Of a DNA stretch of 8,281 nt, positions 1 through 5,500 are shown one piece after another. The notes beneath the pieces were generated by a model. That model worked only from the letters and a program-made list of their open reading frames with translations, was not told the origin of the DNA and did not search any database. The stretch is from a bacterium ADurb.Bin374 (GTDB lineage Bacteria > Riflebacteria > Ozemobacteria > Ozemobacterales > Ozemobacteraceae). Location: positions 1-8,281 of the forward strand of contig MWAR01000141.1 of NCBI GenBank assembly GCA_002068715.1, in the 5' to 3' direction. Position 1 is the first letter of the stretch; each line of letters opens with the position of its first letter. A program made the translations under genes and the position numbers.

Positions 1-856
1 CCTGCTTGAGGGCGGCCTCGCGCATGCCGGCGGCGGTGCCGTGCTGAGAGCCCGTGATCGCCCGGGCGTGCAGGTCGACATGCTGCTGTGCCTGCTGCAG
101 GCAGTGCTCGCCCAGATCGAGCAGTTCGCCCGCGTTCATGCCCAGTCGGCGGGCACCGAGAAGCGCCTGAAACGGCCCTTTCTCCATGGCCCAGTCGCCG
201 GCGGCGCCGGGCAGAATCGCGTGTTTGAGCCAGTGCGCGTGCTCGGCGATCGCCCGCCGGGCCTCGTTCGCGGCATGGACGAAACTCTGCATGACGGGCG
301 GGGGAAGATGCCCGGCCAGGCCGCCTTCTATCGTCGCGAGCAGATCGGGCAGGCGCTCGGCCGATTCGATGAAGATTCGTCCCCAGAGCGGTGGAACATG
401 CTGGAACAGCGACCTGCCGCTCATGAGGTAGGCCGGCACGGCGCGCAACCGCGAGATCATCGATTCCACCCGGACGTTGAGCGGGGCGAAATCGCGCACG
501 AACAGCATGAACAGCGAATCGCCGATCATCATGGCGAGATCGCAACCGAGCCGCCACCGTCGCACGTCCTCGAGCATGAACAGCTGGATGCCGGCCATGT
601 GCAGGGCCAGCTCGCGGTCGAGCCGCTCGTCAAGACTCAATTCACGCTCCGGCAGGCTCTGAAACGCATCGCGCATCTCCCGCAGCCCGGCGATCTCTCG
701 GTCGACCGCTTCGGCTCCGGCTTCGGGGAGAAGACCGTCGTACTCGTGCTCGCCGAGCGTCGTGGCGGCGATCGGATTCCGTCGCAGCAGTTCGGCGTAA
801 TAATGCTTGGCGACCTTTCGGAAGCCCGGGTGACGATAGACCGCTTTTCGATGCAT
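1..856 (-). CDS. DUF885-family protein, N-terminal 285 residues (3' end outside window)
   Basis: The reading frame runs from an ATG at 856 to the left edge without a stop, giving 285 residues. DUF885 proteins are usually about 550-600 residues, so roughly half is present. Residues 18-45 carry the opening signature of the family: HYYAELLRRNPIAATTLGEH followed by EYDGLLPE, in the pattern 'L-x-x-x-P-x-x-A-T-x-L-G-x-H-x-Y-D'. Residues 76-157 (LDERLDRELAL, then a Trp-containing helix, then RDFAPLNVRVESMISRLRAV and PAYL) match its helical middle. DUF885 proteins resemble zinc-dependent peptidases, but the HExxH-like metal site lies in the C-terminal half, off the window, so catalytic competence cannot be judged. 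No signal peptide or lipobox is present, so I infer a cytoplasmic protein. The start is supported by a well-spaced GGAGGG. The gene is transcribed divergently from the epimerase. The long plus-strand frame opposite it is Arg/His/Gln-rich and looks like a shadow. Confidence 0.75.
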   Translation of the reverse strand, partial: MHRKAVYRHPGFRKVAKHYYAELLRRNPIAATTLGEHEYDGLLPEAGAEAVDREIAGLREMRDAFQSLPERELSLDERLDRELALHMAGIQLFMLEDVRRWRLGCDLAMMIGDSLFMLFVRDFAPLNVRVESMISRLRAVPAYLMSGRSLFQHVPPLWGRIFIESAERLPDLLATIEGGLAGHLPPPVMQSFVHAANEARRAIAEHAHWLKHAILPGAAGDWAMEKGPFQALLGARRLGMNAGELLDLGEHCLQQAQQHVDLHARAITGSQHGTAAGMREAALKQ

Positions 857-863
857 GCTCAAT

Positions 864-869
864 CCCTCC
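864..869 (-). promoter_or_regulatory. Ribosome binding site for the DUF885 gene
   Basis: On the minus strand GGAGGG lies seven bases before the ATG at 856. This strong Shine-Dalgarno match at ideal spacing fixes the start codon. Confidence 0.8.
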
Positions 870-883
870 GCTCATTTTTCAAA

Positions 884-892
884 AGTATATCA
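884..892 (-). promoter_or_regulatory. Candidate extended -10 promoter for the DUF885 gene
   Basis: Read on the minus strand the site is TGATATACT, that is TG-N-TATACT, a good extended -10 box in the AT-rich part of the divergent gap. Transcription would begin near 877, leaving a leader of about 20 bases that just contains the ribosome binding site. A second, poorer box (AATACT, minus strand, 904-909) lies upstream. No convincing -35 hexamer is seen at 17 bases. Inferred from sequence only. Confidence 0.4.
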
Positions 893-974
893 CATGCAAA
901 AGAGTATTCCGGGCACGTTTCAGGCAGAAAGGAACTGTTACGAGTGCCTATCCGCAGATGACACAGAGGATTGC

Positions 975-1003
975 TTGCCTTGAGGCGGGTGTTGTGGCAA
1001 GAT
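975..1003 (+). promoter_or_regulatory. Candidate sigma-70-type promoter for the epimerase operon
   Basis: TTGCCT (975-980) and CAAGAT (998-1003) are separated by exactly 17 bases. The -35 is a fair match (TTGNCN) and the -10 is weak, about 3 of 6. Transcription would start near 1010, giving a leader of about 46 bases that contains the CCGGCC/GGCCGG hairpin and the ribosome binding site. Confidence 0.35.
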
Positions 1004-1043
1004 GTGACACATTCCGACCGGCCCGAGGCCGGCAAGACAACGC

Positions 1044-1048
1044 GGAGG
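1044..1048 (+). promoter_or_regulatory. Ribosome binding site for the epimerase gene
   Basis: GGAGG lies seven bases before the ATG at 1056, a canonical Shine-Dalgarno sequence that supports this start. Confidence 0.8.
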
Positions 1049-1055
1049 ATCAGAG

Positions 1056-1997
1056 ATGCGGACTGCCCTCGTCACCGGCGGTGCAGGCTTCATCGGTTCG
1101 CACATCGTTGGCGGCTTGCTCGAGCGCGGGGTCGGCGTGCGCGTGCTCGATGACCTCTCCAGCGGGAGTCGGGAGAACCTGGCCCCGTGGCTCGATCGCA
1201 TTGAATTTATAGATGGAAGTATATGCAGCGATGCCGACTGCCGCAGGGCCGTCGACGGCGTCGACACGGTGTTCCACCAGGCGGCGATCGCTTCGGTTCC
1301 CCGCTCCGTCGCCGAACCCGAGCGGACACACGACGTGAACGTGAACGGCAGCCTGAAGCTGCTCGTCGCCGCCCGCGACGCGGGGGTGCGCAGGGTCGTG
1401 TTCGCGAGCAGTTCGGCTATCTACGGGGACGACCCCGAGCAGCCGAAGCGGGAGACGATGAAGCCGTGTCCGATCAGCCCATACGGCCTTCACAAGCTCA
1501 CGGTCGAGTATTACCTGCGACTGTTCCACCGGCTGTATGGTCTCGAGACCGTCGCTCTGCGGTATTTCAACGTCTTCGGCCCCCGCCAGGATCCGAAATC
1601 GGAGTATGCCGCCGTCATCCCGAAATTCATAACTCGCATGCTCCAGGGCCTTGCGCCGACGGTTTTCGGCGACGGGAAACAGACGCGCGACTTCATCTAC
1701 GTCGGCGAAATCGCACGCGCGAACATCCTGGCCGCGGATGCCGCCGACGCGCCGGGCAAGGTCATCAACGTGGCCGGGGGCGGGCGAATCGACCTGCTGC
1801 AGCTGATCGCCACCCTCAACGACGTTCTCGGAACGCGTATGATGCCGGTCATGGCGCCTCCGCAGCCGGGCGATGTGCGTGACTCTTCCGCCGATATATC
1901 TATCGCAGGTGATATATTGGTCTTCGCACCGCAGACGAGTTTCGCCGAGGGGCTGCGCCGAACGGTCGCGTGGTATCGGGAACACTCTCGGGGATGA
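1056..1997 (+). CDS. NAD-dependent UDP-sugar 4-epimerase-like protein (extended SDR family)
   Basis: This 313-residue cytoplasmic enzyme should invert C4 of a UDP-sugar with bound NAD, supplying a donor for glycan assembly. The N-terminal Rossmann motif is TGGAGFIG (residues 7-14). The catalytic Ser lies in FASSSAIYG (116-124), and the Tyr/Lys pair is Y143/K147 in SPYGLHK. RYFNVFGPRQDP (169-180), YAAVIPKF (184-191) and FGDGKQTRDFIYV (204-216) are the substrate-domain signatures. These blocks resemble WbpP/GalE-group epimerases more than dTDP-glucose or GDP-mannose dehydratases. The position equivalent to E. coli GalE Tyr299 appears to be Ser277 (GDVRDS). By analogy with WbpP, a small residue there permits N-acetylated substrates such as UDP-GlcNAc; that specificity is inference. 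The start has a strong ribosome binding site. The stop overlaps the glycosyltransferase ATG (ATGA, 1994-1997). Two patches of ATA-rich codons (around 1200-1229 and 1891-1920) stand out from the GC-rich codon use. Confidence 0.9.
   Translation: MRTALVTGGAGFIGSHIVGGLLERGVGVRVLDDLSSGSRENLAPWLDRIEFIDGSICSDADCRRAVDGVDTVFHQAAIASVPRSVAEPERTHDVNVNGSLKLLVAARDAGVRRVVFASSSAIYGDDPEQPKRETMKPCPISPYGLHKLTVEYYLRLFHRLYGLETVALRYFNVFGPRQDPKSEYAAVIPKFITRMLQGLAPTVFGDGKQTRDFIYVGEIARANILAADAADAPGKVINVAGGGRIDLLQLIATLNDVLGTRMMPVMAPPQPGDVRDSSADISIAGDILVFAPQTSFAEGLRRTVAWYREHSRG
1891..1920 (+). repeat. Inverted repeat (10-base arms) inside the epimerase 3' end
   Basis: CCGATATATC (1891-1900) and GATATATTGG (1911-1920) pair along all ten positions, nine Watson-Crick and one G-U in RNA, around a ten-base loop. 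The arms are AT-rich in a GC-rich gene and encode parts of residues 279-289. The repeat ends 73 bases before the glycosyltransferase ATG. It may be a chance product of two GATATA-containing stretches, or an mRNA structure or protein site within the operon. Confidence 0.5.
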
Positions 1998-3184
1998 ACG
2001 GACCGAGGGGGCGACCGATCCGCGTATTGCGACTGCTCAGTCGCATGAACGTCGGCGGCCCTTCCATACAGGTCATCAACCTGACGCAGCTGCTCGATCG
2101 GCGCGGATACGAGTCTCGGCTCATCGTCGGCTCGCCGCCGGAAATCGAAGGAAGCATGATTCCTCTGGCCGAAAAAGCCGGCATCAGGCCCGTCATCATT
2201 CCGAGCCTCGCTCGCGAGCCCCATCCGCTGAAGGACGCCGCCGCGTTCGCTTCGGTCGTTGCCGAGATCCGCTCGTTCCGGCCCCACATCGTCGAAACCC
2301 ATACCGCGAAAGTCGGAATGCTTGGCCGCATCGCCGCACTCGCCTGCAGAGTGCCTCTCACCGTCCATACGTTTCACGGAACCGTGTTCGAAGGGTATTT
2401 TTCGCCGGCCGGCAGTCGCGCGGTCATCCTGGCGGAGCGGATGCTGGCCAGGTTCACCGATCTCATCATCGCTCTCACGCCGGGCCAGCGGGCGGAAATC
2501 CTCGGCCACCTGCCCGGTGTGAAGCCGGGCAAGGTTCGAGTTGTTCCGCTGGGCCTGGATCTGTCGACATTCCTGGCGACGCCCCGGAAAACTGGAGCAT
2601 GGCGGCGTGAGATCGGCGTTCCCGAGTCGGCCCGCCTGTTAGGCGTCGTTGCAAGGCTGGTTCCGATCAAAAACCATCTAGGACTTCTGGAAGCCTTTCG
2701 CACGCTTGCCTGCGACGATCCATCCCTGCATCTGGCGATAGTGGGCGGAGGGGAGCTCGAGGCGGCCATCACGCGGAAAGTTCACGACCTGCGCCTGGAA
2801 GGCCGGGTCCACATGACGGGAATCGTCCATGCCGTGGAGCGCGTGTATGCCGACCTCGATCTGCTGGTTCTTCCCTCCAGAAACGAAGGAGCCCCTCTCG
2901 TCCTGATGGAAGCCCTTGCAGCCGGGTGCCCGCTCGCGGTAACGGCGGTTGGCGGCGTTCCGGAGCTCATCTCGGGAATTGAAGGAGCCAGACTTCTCGG
3001 GACGGAACCGGATGCCCTCGTCGCGGGTCTGCGCAGCGCCCTTGGCGAGCTCGATTCGATGCGGTCGGCAGTCGAAGCACGCCGCGCCTCGATTCCGGCG
3101 CGGGTCTCGAACGAACAGCTCGGGAAAACCATGGATGAATTGTACAGAAGCCTCTTGGCGCGCAAAATGCCCGGATCGTGGTAG
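1994..3184 (+). CDS. GT4-family glycosyltransferase (GT-B fold)
   Basis: This 396-residue protein should move a sugar from a nucleotide donor to a lipid-linked or glycan acceptor at the cytoplasmic face of the membrane. The N-terminal half has the GT4 entry motif MNVGGPSIQVINLTQLL (18-34) and HTFHGTVFEGYF (125-136). This H-T-x-H-G-x-V-F-x-G-Y-F block is typical of exopolysaccharide and O-antigen GT4 enzymes found beside epimerases. The donor half has GVVARLVPIKNH (217-228) with R221 and K226. The EX7E motif follows, E298 and E306 in NEGAPLVLMEALAAG, then GGVPELI (320-326). There is no signal peptide or membrane helix. I chose the ATG at 1994 because it shares ATGA with the epimerase stop, a common coupling arrangement. 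An in-frame ATG at 1970 would add eight residues and overlap more; neither start has a strong Shine-Dalgarno. Donor and acceptor cannot be read from sequence. The neighbouring epimerase suggests its product may be the donor. Confidence 0.9.
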   Translation: MNGPRGRPIRVLRLLSRMNVGGPSIQVINLTQLLDRRGYESRLIVGSPPEIEGSMIPLAEKAGIRPVIIPSLAREPHPLKDAAAFASVVAEIRSFRPHIVETHTAKVGMLGRIAALACRVPLTVHTFHGTVFEGYFSPAGSRAVILAERMLARFTDLIIALTPGQRAEILGHLPGVKPGKVRVVPLGLDLSTFLATPRKTGAWRREIGVPESARLLGVVARLVPIKNHLGLLEAFRTLACDDPSLHLAIVGGGELEAAITRKVHDLRLEGRVHMTGIVHAVERVYADLDLLVLPSRNEGAPLVLMEALAAGCPLAVTAVGGVPELISGIEGARLLGTEPDALVAGLRSALGELDSMRSAVEARRASIPARVSNEQLGKTMDELYRSLLARKMPGSW

Positions 3185-3187
3185 AAT
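3179..3187 (+). promoter_or_regulatory. Candidate extended -10 promoter for a leaderless rarA transcript
   Basis: TGGTAGAAT (TG-N-TAGAAT) overlaps the TAG stop of the glycosyltransferase and ends six bases before the rarA ATG at 3194. Transcription starting the usual seven bases after the box would begin on the A of that ATG. No Shine-Dalgarno is visible before rarA. The -35 is poor: TTGGCG at 3155-3160 is 21 bases away, too far for a standard spacer. Confidence 0.4.
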
Positions 3188-3193
3188 TTCCCA

Positions 3194-4579
3194 ATGCCTG
3201 ACCTGTTCGATATCGCTCCTCCGCAGGCCGGAAGCGCGCCCTTCCAGCCCCTTGCCGACCGTGTGCGACCGGCAACTCTCGACCAGATCCGGGGCCAGGA
3301 GCATCTCCTGAACCCGGGGAAGCCGATCCGTATGCTCCTCGAAGCCGGGAAGTGCCCTTCGATGATCTTCTGGGGCCCGCCCGGTTGCGGGAAAACGACG
3401 CTCGCCCGCGTGATCGCGAATCTGGTCGATGCCGAGTTCATCCAGCTTTCCGCCGTCACCTGCGGCCTCAAGGAGCTTCGCGAGGCGTTCGAAAACGCGA
3501 GAATCCAGCGCACCCGGTATGGCCGGCGCACAGTGCTGTTCATCGATGAAATCCATCGGTTCAACAAGGCCCAGCAGGACGCCCTGCTGCCGCACGTGGA
3601 GTCGGGAGCGACGGTTCTGATCGGTGCCACGACGGAAAATCCCAGCTTCGAAGTCGTTTCCGCGCTGCTGTCCCGCTGCCAGGTGCTGACGCTCCAGTCG
3701 CTTCCCTCGGCCGACCTGCGAACGCTGCTGAACAGCGCCCTCGAACGCGACGGGCACCTGATGCGGCCTCCGAAGCCGACCGTCGAGAGTTCCGCCATCG
3801 ATCGCATCGCCGAGATGTCGGCGGGCGACGCCCGGATCGCCCTCAACGTTCTCGAGACCTGCTGTGAGGTCGCCCGGCAGGAAATGGCCCTGGCGCCGCA
3901 TGTCGACGACAGGCTCGTGGCCGATGTCTTCCAGAACAAGTCGCTTCGATACGACAAGGGGGGCGAAGAACACTACAACCTGATCTCGGCCCTCCACAAG
4001 TCGATGCGGGGCTCAGATCCCGACGCTTCTCTGTATTGGCTGTACCGCATGCTCGACGGCGGCGAAGACGCACGATTTATATTACGTCGTATGATTCGAT
4101 TCGCTTCGGAAGACGTCGGCATGGCCGACCCCTTCGCTCTGACCCTCGCCATGTCGGCCGCGCAGGCGTTCGATTACATCGGCCCGCCCGAAGGCCACCT
4201 GACGCTGGCGCATCTCGCCGTCTACCTGGCGGCGGCCCCGAAGAGCAATGCCCTCTATATGGCCGAAAAACGTGTTCGGGACGAAATTCACTCTGGACGG
4301 GAGCCCGGAGTTCCGCTTCACATCCGCAATGCCCCGACACGGCTCATGAAGGAGCTTGATTACGGGAAAGAGTATCGGTATCCCCACGATTATCCCGGCG
4401 GCTTCCTGCACGAAGAGTATTTCCCCGACGAAGTAAAAGAGCGGCGCTACTACGAGCCGAAGCCGATCGGCCGCGAAAAATCGACGGCGGACCGACTTCG
4501 CCAGCTCTGGCCCGAACGATACGGAAAGCCCGTTCCGACCGTGCCGCCGAAAAAAGGCACGCCGGAAGACGAGCGATGA
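3194..4579 (+). CDS. rarA: Replication-associated recombination protein A (RarA/MgsA), AAA+ ATPase
   Basis: This 461-residue protein has the full length of bacterial RarA, the homologue of eukaryotic Mgs1/WRNIP1, which acts on DNA at stalled replication forks. The conserved QPLADRVRPATLDQIRGQEH lies at residues 18-37. Walker A is GPPGCGKTT (61-69), Walker B is LFIDEIH (115-121), sensor 1 is GATTENPSF (144-152), the arginine finger is R161 in LLSRC, and sensor 2 is GDAR (211-214). The C-terminal tetramerisation domain shows DKGGEEHYNLISALHKSMRG (254-273), SEDVGMADP (305-313) and HDYPGG near the end. The N-terminal PDLFD resembles the -LF core of beta-clamp-binding motifs; clamp contact is inference. 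The gene starts nine bases after the glycosyltransferase stop without a visible ribosome binding site, and its stop shares ATGA with the HD gene. Codons TTT ATA TTA at 4076-4084 are atypical for the gene. Confidence 0.97.
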   Translation: MPDLFDIAPPQAGSAPFQPLADRVRPATLDQIRGQEHLLNPGKPIRMLLEAGKCPSMIFWGPPGCGKTTLARVIANLVDAEFIQLSAVTCGLKELREAFENARIQRTRYGRRTVLFIDEIHRFNKAQQDALLPHVESGATVLIGATTENPSFEVVSALLSRCQVLTLQSLPSADLRTLLNSALERDGHLMRPPKPTVESSAIDRIAEMSAGDARIALNVLETCCEVARQEMALAPHVDDRLVADVFQNKSLRYDKGGEEHYNLISALHKSMRGSDPDASLYWLYRMLDGGEDARFILRRMIRFASEDVGMADPFALTLAMSAAQAFDYIGPPEGHLTLAHLAVYLAAAPKSNALYMAEKRVRDEIHSGREPGVPLHIRNAPTRLMKELDYGKEYRYPHDYPGGFLHEEYFPDEVKERRYYEPKPIGREKSTADRLRQLWPERYGKPVPTVPPKKGTPEDER

Positions 4580-5049
4580 CCGGCATGATCGTGAATGTCG
4601 TCCGCCGGCTCCTGTACCGGTGCAGGCAGTTCAGATCGGTGATGTGGCCGCTGGTCGATCCCGCCGATCTCGCATCCGCCCGTGAGATCCTGCCGCCCGA
4701 CTGGCGTTCTCGGTTCGATGCCCTCGGAGATTCCGAAAAAGCGCACGTTCTCCGCCTCGTGCGAGCGATTCGGGCCGACGCAGGCCTTTCCGACCAGGAC
4801 CGGAACGATCTTCTCCTGCTCGCCATGACGCACGACCTCGGAAAGGCCGTCACGCGACCGCGAATATGGGAACGCGTGCTCCGAACTGTCTTCTCCCTAC
4901 CGAATGAAGCCCATCCGATCCAGAGCGCAAGGATCCTCCGCGATCTCGGCGCTCCTTCCGCCCTGGTTCACCGCGCCCGCCATCACCACCACCACCCCGG
5001 CCCCGACCGCCTCCTCGCCCTCTTCCAGAAATTCGACGACACCCTGTGA
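4576..5049 (+). CDS. Small HD-domain (HD superfamily phosphohydrolase-like) protein
   Basis: This 157-residue protein has the order of metal-site residues expected for the HD superfamily: H57 (KAHVLRLVRAI), H86-D87 with K90 (MTHDLGKA), H113 (NEAHPIQSA), a run of five histidines at 136-140 (RARHHHHHPGPD) and D154 near the C-terminus. HD proteins hydrolyse phosphoester bonds in nucleotides or related substrates; the substrate here is unknown. The N-terminal 40 residues are basic and mildly hydrophobic (VRRLLYRCRQFRSVMWPLV), perhaps a membrane-surface or packing helix. The ATG shares ATGA with the rarA stop and has a modest GGAAG seven bases upstream, which supports translational coupling. I have no recollection of this pair as an established system. 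The HD assignment is good. The role is unassigned, and repair, nucleotide clean-up and signalling are all open. Confidence 0.8.
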   Translation: MTGMIVNVVRRLLYRCRQFRSVMWPLVDPADLASAREILPPDWRSRFDALGDSEKAHVLRLVRAIRADAGLSDQDRNDLLLLAMTHDLGKAVTRPRIWERVLRTVFSLPNEAHPIQSARILRDLGAPSALVHRARHHHHHPGPDRLLALFQKFDDTL

Positions 5050-5051
5050 CC

Positions 5052-5076
5052 GCGCATGCGCGTGGGCGTCATGCGC
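5052..5076. terminator. Hairpin between convergent genes, possible bidirectional terminator
   Basis: GCGCATG (5052-5058) and CATGCGC (5070-5076) form a perfect 7-bp stem with an 11-base loop. It fills almost all of the 27-base gap between the HD gene stop (ending 5049) and the DUF3592-like gene stop (beginning 5077 on the other strand). The left arm also lies in a perfect 12-base palindrome, CGCGCATGCGCG (5051-5062). No T-run follows on either strand, so it is not a textbook Rho-independent terminator. Position is the main argument for a termination or mRNA 3'-end role. Confidence 0.35.
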
Positions 5077-5475
5077 TCAATCCCAATGGGGGCGTGTGGA
5101 GGCGACCATGATCTTGGTGCCGCGGTAGATCAGCCAGACGAGGGCGGCGACCATCGTGTAATACAGTTCCCGCGACATGTCGGTGTCGTGAAAATTCAGG
5201 TAGGGATCGCCTGGATTGTCGGGAACGATCTTCAGCAGGATGGTATCCGTTCCGTTGAAGGCGTTCGGGTCTGGGACGACGATGCTCTTCGTCCACGTTT
5301 TCCCGCCGGCCTTGTAGGTGAACTTCACATACGTCGATTTCGGCGTCGTTTCACGGTCGATGATCCGTGCGGTGACGGCGACGCCAGAATGTTTAAGGTT
5401 GATGCGGGTCGTAACATGGTTGTATCCCCATCCGATCGAGCCGCAGATCAATAATGTGATAATTATGTCTCGCAT
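5077..5475 (-). CDS. DUF3592-like small membrane protein
   Basis: This protein has 132 residues. An N-terminal hydrophobic segment (about 4-19, IIITLLICGSIGWGY) and a C-terminal one (about 104-122, LYYTMVAALVWLIYRG) flank a polar middle. The middle reads SGVAVTARIIDRETTPKSTY, then VKFTYKAGGKTWTKS, then LKIVPDNPGDPYL. This is the pattern of DUF3592: 'G-x-x-V-x-A-x-V-x-D', a strand with G-K-x-W/Y-T, and a D-P-x-N-P-like loop. The likely topology is two membrane segments holding a small beta-rich extracytoplasmic domain; function is unknown. ATG at 5475 is the first usable start after an in-frame TAG upstream. There is no Shine-Dalgarno in the 25 bases after the M50 stop. It lies downstream of the M50 gene on the same strand and converges on the HD gene. 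Confidence 0.8.
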   Translation of the reverse strand: MRDIIITLLICGSIGWGYNHVTTRINLKHSGVAVTARIIDRETTPKSTYVKFTYKAGGKTWTKSIVVPDPNAFNGTDTILLKIVPDNPGDPYLNFHDTDMSRELYYTMVAALVWLIYRGTKIMVASTRPHWD

Positions 5476-5480
5476 GATGT

Positions 5481-5486
5481 ATATTA
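5481..5486 (-). promoter_or_regulatory. Weak -10-like box just before the DUF3592-like gene
   Basis: On the minus strand TAATAT ends five bases before the ATG at 5475, in an AT-rich 25-base gap. The start has no Shine-Dalgarno, so the box could give a leaderless transcript. No TG extension or good -35 is present. Read-through from the M50 gene is equally possible. Confidence 0.2.
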
Positions 5487-5500
5487 AGTGCTATGTATGC

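Larger units (their letters stand above)
857..1055. other. Divergent intergenic region, 199 bases
   Basis: This is the largest non-coding stretch and the only one between divergent genes. Its left third (about 876-910) is clearly more AT-rich than the surroundings. It carries two copies of CAAAAG (880-885 and 897-902), each followed within a few bases by a GTAT. The right part is GC-rich and contains a perfect 6-bp inverted repeat, CCGGCC (1018-1023) and GGCCGG (1027-1032), with a three-base loop. That repeat would sit in the 5' leader of the epimerase mRNA, just before its ribosome binding site. No T-run follows it, so it is not an intrinsic terminator. I see no small ORF with a convincing ribosome binding site here. 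Confidence 0.7.

Noticed and set aside
41..961. Long plus-strand open frame (306 codons) opposite the DUF885 gene
   Set aside because: It is rich in Arg, His, Gln and Gly with no family motif. The minus-strand frame has a strong ribosome binding site and clear DUF885 signatures, so this is an antisense shadow in GC-rich DNA.
1018..1032. Intrinsic terminator at the CCGGCC/GGCCGG hairpin
   Set aside because: No T-run follows (CAAGAC comes next), it precedes rather than follows a gene on that strand, and short GC stems are common by chance in GC-rich DNA.
1970..1993. Upstream ATG at 1970 as the glycosyltransferase start
   Set aside because: It would add eight residues that are not typical of the GT4 N-terminus and lengthen the overlap; the ATGA at 1994 matches the coupling seen again at the rarA/HD junction. 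It is not fully excluded.
2678..3997. Long minus-strand open frame (439 codons) across the glycosyltransferase and rarA
   Set aside because: Both plus-strand proteins show complete family motifs over this stretch. The antisense product has no recognisable domain and spans two unrelated genes.
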